From Paraburkholderia dilworthii (GTDB lineage Bacteria > Pseudomonadota > Gammaproteobacteria > Burkholderiales > Burkholderiaceae): a DNA stretch of 64,000 nt. The stretch spans positions 240 through 64,239 of the forward strand of contig NZ_AWZT01000022.1 of NCBI RefSeq assembly GCF_000472525.1, written 5' to 3'. This document shows, piece after piece, positions 8,754 to 17,622 of the stretch. The position numbers and the translations under genes were made by a program. The notes under the pieces are model-generated. The model made no database searches. It worked only from the letters and a program-made list of their open reading frames with translations, and was not told the DNA's origin. The stretch's first letter is position 1; each line of letters begins with the position of its first letter.

Positions 8754-8772
8754 TGTAATTACTATGGTTACA
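8754..8772. promoter_or_regulatory. Putative Rrf2 operator, copy 1 (upstream of the regulator itself)
   Basis: TGTAATTACTATGGTTACA has the form TGTAA-N9-TTACA and ends 25 bases before the regulator's GTG start. The same 19-bp pattern recurs before the next gene at 9361-9379. The position and recurrence suggest an autoregulatory operator of the Rrf2 protein encoded at 8798; this is inference. Confidence 0.6.
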
Positions 8773-8797
8773 CATTGTCGTCGCAAGGCGGGTTGTT

Positions 8798-9253
8798 GTG
8801 AACACGAGTAGCCGGTTTGCATTTGCGGTGCATGTGCTCGCACTGCTGTCGTTGCAGGAGGGCGCGCCGCTTTCTTCGGAGATGATTGCGGGCAGCGTGA
8901 ATACGAATCCCGCGCTGATCCGGCGGCTGTTGACCATGCTCGCCGAGGCGGGCCTGACCACCTCGCAACTCGGCGCGGGCGGCGGCGCGCTGCTCGCCCG
9001 CGCACCCGAGCAGATTTCTCTCCTCGACGTGTACCGCGCGGTCGACGACGCGCAGTTGTTCGCGCTTCATCGCGAGGAGCCGAATCCGGCGTGCATGGTG
9101 GGGCGCAATATCCAGGTCGTGCTGCGCGGAATCATCGACGAGGCGCAGCAGGCTCTCGAGGCGTCGCTCGCGCAACGAACGCTGGCCGATGCGACAGCGG
9201 ACCTGCGGCGCGCCGAGCGGGCGAGGGAGCGCAAACGGCGGCCGCACGCATGA
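8798..9253 (+). CDS. Rrf2-family transcriptional regulator (YwnA-like, single cysteine)
   Basis: 151 residues. The N-terminal winged helix (SRFAFAVHVLALLSLQ, then NPALIRRLLTMLAEAGL) and the glycine wing LGAGGGALLAR match Rrf2 regulators, followed by ISLLDVYRAVDD and a dimerisation helix. IscR and NsrR hold an Fe-S cluster with three cysteines; this protein has only Cys99, so it resembles cluster-free members such as YwnA or CymR, and a redox thiol or small-molecule signal is more likely. The GTG start at 8798 begins just before the conserved helix. It is followed by an NAD(P)-binding protein gene with the same operator pattern, its likely target. Confidence 0.88.
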   Translation: MNTSSRFAFAVHVLALLSLQEGAPLSSEMIAGSVNTNPALIRRLLTMLAEAGLTTSQLGAGGGALLARAPEQISLLDVYRAVDDAQLFALHREEPNPACMVGRNIQVVLRGIIDEAQQALEASLAQRTLADATADLRRAERARERKRRPHA

Positions 9254-9356
9254 CGCGAACGCTTTGACCGGGAAGCGCGCGCGTCGATTGACGACATACC
9301 TGCCAATAAGTTTTTTCGTAATGACGCATGGGGCCTGAGCCCTCTTTTTTCCAATG

Positions 9357-9383
9357 TATATGTAACTAACTAAGTTACATATA
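9357..9383. promoter_or_regulatory. Putative Rrf2 operator, copy 2 (perfect inverted repeat)
   Basis: Two perfect 11-bp arms, TATATGTAACT and AGTTACATATA, flank a 5-base spacer. The core 9361-9379 has the same TGTAA-N9-TTACA pattern as the site before the Rrf2 gene. It ends 21 bases before the ATG at 9405, where a bound repressor would block the promoter or early elongation. Confidence 0.65.
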
Positions 9384-9404
9384 AGTAATAACAGGAGCAT
9401 TGAA

Positions 9405-10052
9405 ATGAGCAAACAATTGAAGATCGCATTGTTCGGCGCCACCGGCATGATCGGTTCGCGGATCGCGGCCGAAGCGGCCCGTCGCGGGCATCAGGTGTCG
9501 GCGCTCGCGCGCAACCCCGCGCGCGTGCCGGCCGACGTGCCGAATCTGAATGCGGCGCAAGCGGACCTGCTCGACGCAGCGAGCGTCGGCGCGGCGGTGC
9601 GCGGTCACGACGTGGTGGCGAGCGCCTATGCGCCGCCGCAAGACGACGTCAGCGTGCTCGACAAGGTGACCCGCGCGCTCGTCGACGGTGTGCGGGCGGC
9701 GGGCTTGAAGCGGCTCGTCGTGGTGGGCGGCGCGGGTTCACTTGAAATCGCTCCGGGCAAGCAACTTGTCGATACCGAAGGTTTTCCGGACGCCTATAAG
9801 GCCGTCGCGTTGGCTCATCGCGAAGTGCTGGGCTACTATCGCGGCGTCGCGGACCTCGACTGGACGTTCTTTTCGCCGGCCGCGCTCATCGCTCCGGGCG
9901 AGCGCACCGGTACGTTCCGCACCGGCACCAACTCGCTGATTGCCGACGCGCAAGGCAATAGCCGCATTTCCGCCGAAGATTACGCAATCGCCTTCGTCGA
10001 CGAACTCGAGCAGGGCCGTTTCATTCGCCAGATCGCGACGGTCGCTTATTGA
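9405..10052 (+). CDS. NAD(P)-binding Rossmann-fold protein (atypical SDR, YwnB-like)
   Basis: 215 residues. GATGMIG near the start is the glycine-rich dinucleotide motif of atypical short-chain dehydrogenases of the NmrA/SDR_a5 type; RLVVVGGAGSLE and DWTFFSPAALIAPGERTG are further family signatures. No classical YxxxK pair is obvious, as usual for this group. Substrate unknown. The start has AGGAG at good spacing. The pairing with the upstream Rrf2 gene and the shared operator suggests the regulator controls this enzyme in response to an oxidant or electrophile; this is inference from the arrangement. Confidence 0.85.
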   Translation: MSKQLKIALFGATGMIGSRIAAEAARRGHQVSALARNPARVPADVPNLNAAQADLLDAASVGAAVRGHDVVASAYAPPQDDVSVLDKVTRALVDGVRAAGLKRLVVVGGAGSLEIAPGKQLVDTEGFPDAYKAVALAHREVLGYYRGVADLDWTFFSPAALIAPGERTGTFRTGTNSLIADAQGNSRISAEDYAIAFVDELEQGRFIRQIATVAY

Positions 10053-10087
10053 GCGTGGATGCGGGCTCGTTGCGCGGCGCGGCGGCG

Positions 10088-10148
10088 GGGCGGCCACCGC
10101 GCAGCAGGTCTTGAGAGTCCCACGCGATGGGCGGCCACCGCGCAGCAG
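10088..10148. repeat. Two copies of a 20-bp direct repeat
   Basis: GGGCGGCCACCGCGCAGCAG occurs exactly at 10088-10107 and 10129-10148, 41 bp start to start, just after the NAD(P)-binding gene. The purpose is unknown; it may be a local duplication. Confidence 0.75.
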
Positions 10149-10170
10149 CCTAGCCCGTCCGGCGCCGCGT

Positions 10171-10192
10171 GCTTGCATGAATTCATGCAAGC
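10171..10192. promoter_or_regulatory. Perfect 22-bp palindrome upstream of the MscS-type gene
   Basis: GCTTGCATGAA is followed immediately by its exact reverse complement with no spacer. It lies 84 bases before the channel gene's ATG and about 118 bases after the preceding stop. It has the size and symmetry of a dimeric regulator site. Its regulator is unknown. Confidence 0.5.
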
Positions 10193-10276
10193 GTCCTAAC
10201 AATCGGTTACGCATGTCCGGTTGCCGGCGGGCAAACTGAGGCTACACTGGCGTCTCCCGTTTTCTCACGGATTGCC

Positions 10277-12919
10277 ATGCAGTCATGCCCGTCGCGGCGT
10301 GAGTCCGAGGCTGCGCCGTCAAACGGCGGGCTTTCTGCGATTCGCGCTGCATTTCTTCGATTTTTCGCTTATATCGGATGTGTGCTCCGTAGCGGCGCGC
10401 GTGCGCGCGGCGCAGGCCGGTTCAGCGCCCGTTGCGCGGCGATCTGCGTCGTGCTCATTGTTTGCGCCGCGTGCATGCCCGCTGCCGCGCAGGCCGCCGG
10501 CGCCGGCGCCAGCACGCCCGTCATACCTGCGTTGCAGAGCCTGATCAACAGTGCGACTGTGGCGCCCGCATCGGCCGCGTCCGGCGCATCGGCTGCGGAT
10601 GCGGCGTCCGCGCCGTCGCCCGCAAGCCAGGCGGAAATCGCGCGTTCGCTCGACAGCGTGATCGCCACGCTCGATAACGACCGGCAACGCAGCGCGCTCG
10701 TCGCCCAGCTGAAAAAACTGCGCGACGTCTCCCGAACCGTCGGCCCACTCGCGCCCGCACCTGCGCAGCCGAGCCCCGGTCTGCTCGGCGCAATCGCGTC
10801 GGGCATCGCGTCATTCGAATCCGACGTGCATGAAGGCCGCACGCCTGTGCGCTACTGGGGCGGGCGCTTCAACGCGGCCGGCAACGAGCTCTACACGATC
10901 ATTTCCGGCCAAGGGCACGAAAGCCTCGGCCGCATTCTCTTTTCGATGTTCGCGATGCTGGCCGGCTGGGGCGCATGCGCCGCCGCGCTGATCTATCTCC
11001 AGCACAGGCTCTACCGGCGGCTTGGCATCGTGATCGGCCTCAATCCAAATCCGACCACACGCGAGCTGCTGATCTTCGCGTTGAGGCGCGTCGGGCCGTG
11101 GATCATCGCGTTCGTCGCCGCGCTGCTGTTCGTGCGCGCGATGCCCGATGCGCTCGGCCGCACGCTCGGCATGGTCGTGGCGTACGCGATTGTCGCGGGC
11201 GCGGTGTTTTCCGCGATCTGCCTGATCATGTTTTCGCTGTTCGGCTCGGGGCACCGGCGAATCGCGGTACGTCTGCTGATCGATCACGCGCGGCGCCTGC
11301 TATTCGCGGTTGGCATATGCGGCGCGCTCGGCGACGCCGCGGTCAACTACGACGTCGCGCATCAGCTCGGCTCGAATCTGGCCGCGCTGATTTCGACCGC
11401 CGCCAACATGACGGCCGCCGTGCTCACCGGCTATTTCGCGCTCGCGTTCCGCCGGCCGGTCGCGCATCTGATCCGTAACCGGCCCTACGAGCAACGTAAC
11501 GATCATAAGGCGGCGACCGATGCGTTCGACGTGCTTGCAGCGCTCTGGCACGTGCCGGTTCTCGTGCTCGCGACGGCGTCGGTGGTCGCCACGCTCGGCG
11601 GATCCGGTTCGAGCGAGAACGTGCTACAAATCTCAGTGGTGACGGCGCTGCTGCTCGTGCTGGCCTTTTTCCTGTCGGCCATCGTGCTGCGCATGACGCG
11701 TCCGCGCAGTCCGCGCGCGCGTCGCCGCTCGCCTTACTTGACGCGCTTGCTGCGTTTTTGCGGCACCTTGCTGACGCTTTTCATCTGGCTGTTCTTCTTC
11801 GAGCTGGCGGCGCGTTTGTGGGGCGTGTCGCTCGCGGCGGTCGTCGAGGAAAACGTCGCCGCGCGCGGCATCGCCCATGCGGTGACGGCCATCGTGGCCA
11901 CTGTGTTTATCGCGTGGCTGCTGTGGATTCTCGTCGACACGGCGATTACCGAGGCGCTCAACCCGGGCAGCGCGCGCAACAAGTCGCGCAGTCCGAGCAT
12001 GCGGGCCCGCACGATGTTGCCGCTCGTGCGCAACGTGCTGCTCGTCAGCATCATGACGATCGCGGGCATCGTCACCGCGGCGAATCTTGGCATCAACGTG
12101 ACGCCGCTGCTCGCGGGCGCCGGCGTGATCGGCCTTGCAATCGGTTTCGGCGCGCAGTCGCTCGTGACCGACCTGATCACGGGGCTTTTCATCATCATCG
12201 AAGACACGATTTCGGTGGGCGACTGGATCGATGTGGACGGCGGCCATGCAGGCACCGTCGAGCATCTGTCGATCCGCACCGTGCGCCTGCGCGACGGCCA
12301 GGGCGCGATTCACGCGATTCCGTTTTCGCAGATCAAGATCGTCAAGAACCTGTCGCGCGACTTTGCTTATGCCGTGTTCGAAGTGCGAATGTCGTTCTCG
12401 ACCGACGTCGACGAAATCACTCAACTGATTCGCGAAGTCGGCGCCGATCTGATGGCCGATTTCCGTTACCGGCGCGAAATGCTCGGGCCAATCGAGGTGT
12501 GGGGCCTCGACCGTTTCGATCCGAACTGGATGGTCGTCAAAGGGCAGATCAAGACGCGGCCGCTGCAGCAATGGAGCGTGGCGCGGGCGTTCAATCTGCG
12601 GCTGAAGCGCAAGATGGACGAGGCGGGCATTGAAATTCCGGTGCCGCAGATGCGCTTGCACGCGTCGTCGAAAGATAGCGAGGGCCAGCCTTTGCACGAC
12701 GATGACATGCGCGAGGCTGCTGGGCACGAGCCCAAGCATGCGGGCGAGCACGAGCATGCAGGCGGGCATGTGGAGAAGGCGCCGGCAATGCGCGGCGCGC
12801 ATCCGGCTGTCGTGGTGGCGCGCGATGTGTCGCATGAACCGCGGCCGGCTCCGCCGCCGACCGGACAGACGGCGCCGATTCCGCCGCAAATTCCCACGGC
12901 GGGCGAGGGCAAGGCTTGA
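10277..12919 (+). CDS. Large MscS-family mechanosensitive channel
   Basis: 880 residues. A basic N-terminus and hydrophobic stretch ending PAAAQAAG suggests a signal segment (about 50-75), followed by a periplasmic Ala/Ser-rich region and several membrane helices (about 215-560). The MscS pore and beta domain is at about 595-690: NLGINVTPLLAGAGVIGLAI, FGAQSLVTDLITGLFIIIED, then GDWIDVDGGHAGTVEHLSIR and GAIHAIPFSQI. The last 100 residues are His/Glu/Pro-rich and disordered. The layout is that of the large multi-helix MscS paralogues rather than small MscS (286 residues). The role is release of solutes on hypo-osmotic shock. The N-terminal start is not strongly fixed by its ribosome binding site. 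Confidence 0.88.
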   Translation: MQSCPSRRESEAAPSNGGLSAIRAAFLRFFAYIGCVLRSGARARGAGRFSARCAAICVVLIVCAACMPAAAQAAGAGASTPVIPALQSLINSATVAPASAASGASAADAASAPSPASQAEIARSLDSVIATLDNDRQRSALVAQLKKLRDVSRTVGPLAPAPAQPSPGLLGAIASGIASFESDVHEGRTPVRYWGGRFNAAGNELYTIISGQGHESLGRILFSMFAMLAGWGACAAALIYLQHRLYRRLGIVIGLNPNPTTRELLIFALRRVGPWIIAFVAALLFVRAMPDALGRTLGMVVAYAIVAGAVFSAICLIMFSLFGSGHRRIAVRLLIDHARRLLFAVGICGALGDAAVNYDVAHQLGSNLAALISTAANMTAAVLTGYFALAFRRPVAHLIRNRPYEQRNDHKAATDAFDVLAALWHVPVLVLATASVVATLGGSGSSENVLQISVVTALLLVLAFFLSAIVLRMTRPRSPRARRRSPYLTRLLRFCGTLLTLFIWLFFFELAARLWGVSLAAVVEENVAARGIAHAVTAIVATVFIAWLLWILVDTAITEALNPGSARNKSRSPSMRARTMLPLVRNVLLVSIMTIAGIVTAANLGINVTPLLAGAGVIGLAIGFGAQSLVTDLITGLFIIIEDTISVGDWIDVDGGHAGTVEHLSIRTVRLRDGQGAIHAIPFSQIKIVKNLSRDFAYAVFEVRMSFSTDVDEITQLIREVGADLMADFRYRREMLGPIEVWGLDRFDPNWMVVKGQIKTRPLQQWSVARAFNLRLKRKMDEAGIEIPVPQMRLHASSKDSEGQPLHDDDMREAAGHEPKHAGEHEHAGGHVEKAPAMRGAHPAVVVARDVSHEPRPAPPPTGQTAPIPPQIPTAGEGKA

Positions 12920-13077
12920 TTGTCGAGCGAGGCCGGAAGATGCCGCCGCTAGCGGAACGGGCTCGTAGCGCAATGCGCATCGCCTACGAATGAACGGCTG
13001 CGTCCAGCTACGGTTGATAAGCAGGAAACTCGATACGATGAGCGCGCAAACGCTCGGGCATTGACGCGCGCCTGCGG

Positions 13078-13710
13078 TCAGACAAGCGCGGGCGCGGCGC
13101 GCACCACATCGTTGACGTGGGTGCCGATGTGCGCGCCCGGAACACCGTAAACATGCAACGACACAGCAGGCGCATCGCTGCTATTGCCCAGCCGATGAAT
13201 GCTGCCGCGGCCGCCCCGCACGAACGACACCGCGCCGCGGGTGCGCGCCTGCGAGCGCGTTGCCATTGCGCAGTCCTGCGTGTCGTCCCATTCGAAAACC
13301 GTTTCGCTCAACGCGCCGTCGATCACCGCGTATCCGCACCAGGTTTGATGCGCATGCACGGGGCTCGCCTGATGCGGCAGCCAGACGAGCGCGGCAATCG
13401 CATAGCGACCCTGCGGATCGGCGGCAAGCAGATGCCGCCGGTAGTTCTCCAGCGATGCTTCGCGTTGCCCGGGCTTTAGCAGCGTGGGATCCGCAACAGC
13501 TTGCGCGAGAGCAATGCGCATGCTGCGCGCGAAGAAGGTGCAATGCGACGGTTCGCTGACATGCGCGCAGGCTTCGAACATCGCGTCGAGCGCGTTACAC
13601 AGTCGTACGAGAGGCTCGTGATCAACGGCGTGCGACACGGCGTCGCGCTGACGGCGAGCTTGCGCAAATGCATCGAGGAGGCGAGCGGGGGAAGAGTGAT
13701 CGTGGTTCAA
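13078..13710 (-). CDS. Cysteine dioxygenase-like thiol dioxygenase (cupin)
   Basis: 210 residues. HAHQTWCGYAVIDG supplies two iron-binding histidines (119, 121), and IHRLGN a third (172); the spacing 2/51 closely follows the type I cysteine dioxygenase triad. Such enzymes oxidise cysteine or 3-mercaptopropionate to the sulfinate with O2. Whether the substrate is cysteine or another thiol cannot be told. No ATG exists before residue 44: the only start giving a full-length protein is TTG at 13710, without a strong ribosome binding site; an in-frame stop lies 15 codons upstream. It is divergent from an Lrp/AsnC regulator, which probably controls it. Confidence 0.8.
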   Translation of the reverse strand: MNHDHSSPARLLDAFAQARRQRDAVSHAVDHEPLVRLCNALDAMFEACAHVSEPSHCTFFARSMRIALAQAVADPTLLKPGQREASLENYRRHLLAADPQGRYAIAALVWLPHQASPVHAHQTWCGYAVIDGALSETVFEWDDTQDCAMATRSQARTRGAVSFVRGGRGSIHRLGNSSDAPAVSLHVYGVPGAHIGTHVNDVVRAAPALV

Positions 13711-13765
13711 GGCGGTTGAATGGCAATCGCTGCCGATGTTTTTGAGTTCACACGTTTATACCGTT

Positions 13766-13793
13766 TTGTCCGGAGAAAGAGTTTCCATATAAT
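13766..13793 (+). promoter_or_regulatory. Candidate sigma-70 promoter of the Lrp/AsnC gene
   Basis: TTGTCC (13766-13771), a 16-base spacer and a perfect TATAAT (13788-13793) lie 48 bases before the ATG at 13842. The surrounding 13780-13830 is conspicuously AT-rich for this genome, as expected for an Lrp-type binding region between the two divergent genes. Confidence 0.6.
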
Positions 13794-13841
13794 TCCCCCT
13801 GCAATTTGAAAAGTAGAATAATTTCCTAAAGGGGCGAGACG

Positions 13842-14315
13842 ATGGGAATGGATATCATCGACCGGAAGTTGCTGGAGTTGTTGCAAGAAGACGCGACCAT
13901 GCCGATTGCCGAACTGGCACAGCGGGTGAACCTGTCGCAAACGCCGTGCTGGAAGCGGCTCCAGCGTCTGAAGGAGACCGGCGTCATCCGCGCGCAAGTG
14001 GCGCTGTGCGATGCACGCAAACTTGGTGTGGGCACAACGGTCTTCGTCGCTGTGCGCACGAATCAGCATACCCAGGCGTGGGCGCAAAGCTTCACGCAGG
14101 CGGTGCAGGACATTCCGGAAGTCGTCGAGGTCTACCGGATGAGCGGCGAGACGGACTATCTGCTGCGCGTGGTGGTTTCCGACATCGACGACTACGACCG
14201 CGTCTACAAACTCTTGATCGCCGCCGTTCCGCTGTATGACGTGAGTTCGAGCTTCGCGATGGAGCAGATCAAATATTCGACGGCGCTGCCGGTGCGGCCT
14301 GCCGCCGTCGTGTAG
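13842..14315 (+). CDS. Lrp/AsnC-family transcriptional regulator
   Basis: 157 residues. The N-terminal helix-turn-helix (DIIDRKLLELLQEDATMPIA, ELAQRVNLSQTPCWKRLQRL) and the C-terminal RAM effector domain (about 65-145, containing VYRMSGETDYLLRVVVSDIDDY) are complete. These proteins form octamers or dimers and sense amino acids. A GGGGCGAG box precedes the ATG at 13842. The divergent neighbour is a thiol dioxygenase, so a sulfur amino acid such as cysteine is a reasonable effector guess; this is inference. Confidence 0.92.
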   Translation: MGMDIIDRKLLELLQEDATMPIAELAQRVNLSQTPCWKRLQRLKETGVIRAQVALCDARKLGVGTTVFVAVRTNQHTQAWAQSFTQAVQDIPEVVEVYRMSGETDYLLRVVVSDIDDYDRVYKLLIAAVPLYDVSSSFAMEQIKYSTALPVRPAAVV

Positions 14316-14476
14316 GGCGGCGCTAGAGCGAGGCGCGCGGTTCGCCGCAGACAGACCGTAGCGCTTCGCCATGCCGTTCAGCCCTGCCGGCTGCAAGGCG
14401 AGTGCAAGGTGCCTCGGCGTAGAATGCCGCCTTCTCCGCTATCTTCCGCGATTTGCCTCGCGGTCCGAGCCGTCTC

Positions 14477-14707
14477 ATGAACAAACCGCCGCGCAGGAAA
14501 AATCCGACCTTGGGCATCGCCGTATTCATCGTGGTCGCGGTACTGCTGGTCATCGCCACGCTGTTCTACAACGCGATCAAGGAAAAGCGCGAGTTCGAGA
14601 GCGACAACGCGCCGGCGGCGTCCATTTCATCGGGCGCGGCGGCGGCGGCGACTGCGACGAGCGCGGCGGCTACCGCTGTTAAGCCCGCGAGCGGCACGGC
14701 ACAGTGA
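14477..14707 (+). CDS. Small single-pass membrane protein
   Basis: 76 residues: a basic start MNKPPRRKNPTLG, one membrane helix (IAVFIVVAVLLVIATLFY, about 14-32), a charged linker KEKREFESDN and an Ala/Ser/Thr-rich tail. The N-in/C-out orientation follows from the positive N-terminus. Family not recognised. It is convergent with the FUSC gene. The start at 14477 is preferred over 14453 because the basic stretch and helix directly follow it. Confidence 0.55.
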   Translation: MNKPPRRKNPTLGIAVFIVVAVLLVIATLFYNAIKEKREFESDNAPAASISSGAAAAATATSAAATAVKPASGTAQ

Positions 14708-14804
14708 GGTTGCCGCGCGCTCATCGTGCATGAGCGCCGGTAGGCCTATCAAGGGGTGTGTCGCGCGGGGCAGGGGAGCCTCCGCAGTGCGTGTGTCGAA
14801 CGAG

Positions 14805-14825
14805 CGTCCGACGATATGTCGGACG
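14805..14825. repeat. 8-bp hairpin within a TCGGAC-rich cluster
   Basis: CGTCCGAC, a GATAT loop and GTCGGACG form a perfect hairpin; further TCGGAC copies follow up to about 14870, including two TATGTCGGAC words. It sits between a small membrane gene and the convergent FUSC gene and may serve as a 3'-end structure. Confidence 0.4.
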
Positions 14826-14886
14826 AGCGTCGGACGTCTCTGGCCCTGCCGGGCTTATGTCGGACCCGTTCCGATCGCGTCACTCG

Positions 14887-17397
14887 TCACTCATCAGGCA
14901 GGCGAATCACGCTCGCATCCTTGCGAATCAGCGCCGACGCCGCCAGCATCTGCTTGCATTGATGCGCGAGCAGCTTCATGTCGTGCACTGCATCCGCCGA
15001 ATAGTCCTGCGACTTCTCCGCCTCGACCACCATGTTGTCCAGGTCGCGCGTGAGTTGCTTTATCTGTTCGGCTTGATCGCCCGGCGGCGTACTGCCTGCT
15101 TCGGCCTCAGTGAGATTGTCGCGCACGAGGCTCAACGCGCGTTGCAGCGGTTGCAGCGGTCGTAGCGACACGCCGTCGGCCTGTTGCGCGGACGTGCGCA
15201 GTAACGGCGCGGCCGCTGTGATCTGCGAAGCGAGCACATGGCTGCGCACCAGCAGCCCGTTGAGTTCGGGCACGAACTTCTGCGCCGATTTCGGTTCGAG
15301 CATCATTCGCTGAAACGCCTGTCCGAGATTGGCGAACGCGACGTGGACGTTCTTGCGCGCGAGCCGGTAACGGTAATCGCGATCGAGTGCGGTCGCCGCA
15401 GCCGCGGCGGCGGGCGATGCGCCGGCGACGGGCTTCGCCGTCGTATTGCCGAGCGTTGAAACGCCCAAGCCAGCCAGCGCGTTTCGTCCCGCACCGGTCT
15501 TTGTTTGAGCGCTGGTATTTGCCGGATCGCCGGTTTGCGAACTGTTTTGACCGGCGTCTCCGACTACGCGGGCTGCAACTGCCCGCGCCGGCTTGCCTAA
15601 GTCGATGGCCGGATCCGCCATTGCCGCGACCGGCGCCCGCGCGCCGGCTTCCGTCACCGTGGCGACCGCGGCGGCGGCCGGTTTGCCGCTCCACCACCAG
15701 CTTGCTTCAAGAAACTGACGGGTGGCGCCGATCATATTGTTGACGAGCTTGCCCATCAGACGATATTCCCAGTACGGGAACAGGTGGCTCGCGGCAATCG
15801 CGATCGCGCAGCCGACCACCGTGTCGATCGCGCGTTCGCCGATGATGCGCATGCTGCCCGGCGCGAGCAGGTGAAACATCAGCAGCACATACGATGAAGT
15901 GAACACCACGCTCGCGGTGTAATTGAACAGCAGCAGGCTGTAGCTCATCACCATCGACGCGAACATGACCACCAGCAGAATGTGCGGCTCCTTCACGAAA
16001 ATCATCAACGCGATGCTCGCCGTACAGCCGATCAACGTTCCGACGATCCGCTGCCCGTTGCGCTGTTTGGTCAGCGAGTAGCCCGGCTTCAAAATGATGA
16101 CGGTGGTCATCACGATCCAGTATGCGTTGGTGAGCGGCAGCAGGCGACCGAGCCAGAAGCCGACCGCCACCGCGATCGTCACGCGCAGTGCATGACGAAA
16201 GCTCGGCGAGGCCATCGTCAGGTTCGAGAAAATCTGGCCGAACGGCACGCGGCGGCTCGACACAAAACGGTTCAGCGCCTGGTCGAGACGCAGCTCGGTT
16301 TCCGTCGTGCCCGGATCGCTCGACAGGCTCTTGCGCATCTTGTCGATCAGACGCGTGGCGCTCCAGATGCGGCGGAACGTGGACGACACCGCCGAATAGG
16401 CCTCGGGATTCTTCGCTGGCAATTCCTGCTTGCGCATCAGCTCGATCTCGAACTCGATTGCGCGCAACTCGGCCTTCAAGTTCACGCGCGTGCGGGGCGC
16501 ATGGTTTTGCAACACAGCGAGTCCGATCTCCTCGAGATCCGCGGCGGCCTTGCGGATCAGGTCGCGGTAGAACACCAGCAGGTCCGTGCCGCCGAAGGTA
16601 TTGCGCACGAGCGGATAGTCCGTATGCGCGCCGACAAATAGCTCGTGCAGATCGACCGTGTTGATGAACAGATTGAACAGCATCGCGCGGCGCGGCTCGA
16701 GCTTGCCGCTTTTGAGTTTCGGCAGATTGCGCAGCACGATGTCGCGCGCGGCGTCCTGCCGTTCCACCGCGGCAATCTGCTTGTCGACCAGATCGCGATA
16801 ACACTCGTCCAGGTCGTTATCGAGATCGTAGAAAGCGGCGCGCGCGAGCAGATAATCGGCGCAGGCAAAGACGCTTTCTGCCAGCGCCTGCTGCTCGATG
16901 CGATGCATCATCCAGCGGCTCACGGCGGTCGACCAGTACGTGTACCAGAGACCGCCCAGAAGAATCCACGACGCGTTGACGAGCGCCTGCATCGGCGTGA
17001 AATGCTCCTCCAGCGTCATGATCATCATGAACAGCGTAGCGAAGCTGATCTGCGGCCAGCGGTTGCCATACACCACGATCAACGAAAGCACGAACGTGAG
17101 TGGCACCACGGTGCACCACAGCGCCACCGGGTTTACGGTGGCAAGACCGGTGGCGAGCGCGGACAGAAAACCGATTACCGAGCACGCCAGCATTTCGTTG
17201 TGCTTGTACTTCAGCGGACCGGGCATATCGACGACGCACGCACCGAGCGCGCCGGTTGCAATCGTGAAGCCGAGCTCGCGGTTGTGAAACACGATCAGGC
17301 ACAGCATCGCTGGCAAAGACACACCGACCGCGATACGCAGGCCGCCATAAAAGTACTGGCTGTAGAGGAATTTTTTTATTTCAACCGAATAGCGCAT
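14887..17397 (-). CDS. FUSC-family inner-membrane transporter (YccS/AaeB-like)
   Basis: 836 residues. Two groups of membrane helices are separated by long cytoplasmic segments: helices at about 15-165, a helical soluble region (about 170-390), a second helix bundle (about 395-525, with GFWLGRLLPLTNAYWIVMTTV and KPGYSLTKQRNGQRIVGTLIG), then a soluble tail with a poorly conserved Ala-rich linker (about 560-660). The KPGYSLTKQRNGQRIVGTLIG-type stretch is characteristic of FUSC proteins, which export aromatic acids and related compounds. The ATG at 17397 is chosen; a TTG at 17424 would add nine residues. It is divergent from recC. Confidence 0.88.
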   Translation of the reverse strand: MRYSVEIKKFLYSQYFYGGLRIAVGVSLPAMLCLIVFHNRELGFTIATGALGACVVDMPGPLKYKHNEMLACSVIGFLSALATGLATVNPVALWCTVVPLTFVLSLIVVYGNRWPQISFATLFMMIMTLEEHFTPMQALVNASWILLGGLWYTYWSTAVSRWMMHRIEQQALAESVFACADYLLARAAFYDLDNDLDECYRDLVDKQIAAVERQDAARDIVLRNLPKLKSGKLEPRRAMLFNLFINTVDLHELFVGAHTDYPLVRNTFGGTDLLVFYRDLIRKAAADLEEIGLAVLQNHAPRTRVNLKAELRAIEFEIELMRKQELPAKNPEAYSAVSSTFRRIWSATRLIDKMRKSLSSDPGTTETELRLDQALNRFVSSRRVPFGQIFSNLTMASPSFRHALRVTIAVAVGFWLGRLLPLTNAYWIVMTTVIILKPGYSLTKQRNGQRIVGTLIGCTASIALMIFVKEPHILLVVMFASMVMSYSLLLFNYTASVVFTSSYVLLMFHLLAPGSMRIIGERAIDTVVGCAIAIAASHLFPYWEYRLMGKLVNNMIGATRQFLEASWWWSGKPAAAAVATVTEAGARAPVAAMADPAIDLGKPARAVAARVVGDAGQNSSQTGDPANTSAQTKTGAGRNALAGLGVSTLGNTTAKPVAGASPAAAAAATALDRDYRYRLARKNVHVAFANLGQAFQRMMLEPKSAQKFVPELNGLLVRSHVLASQITAAAPLLRTSAQQADGVSLRPLQPLQRALSLVRDNLTEAEAGSTPPGDQAEQIKQLTRDLDNMVVEAEKSQDYSADAVHDMKLLAHQCKQMLAASALIRKDASVIRLPDE

Positions 17398-17622
17398 CGA
17401 CTGCCTGATTCCATTCACTGACAAAAAGCGGTTGAAGGTACAAGCCCGGAGACAGCCCCAAAACTGCCGACGAGTCTAACTGATTTTGTGTCTGATCTGA
17501 CCTCGTCCATTCGGCCAGGTTCTATGCGGCGAGCGGCTTTGTTATGCTGTCGCTTCAATGTCTGCCGCGTTTTGCGCGTTTGTCGCAAATGCGGCAAAGC
17601 CACGTCGCCTCGTCCCGGATCC

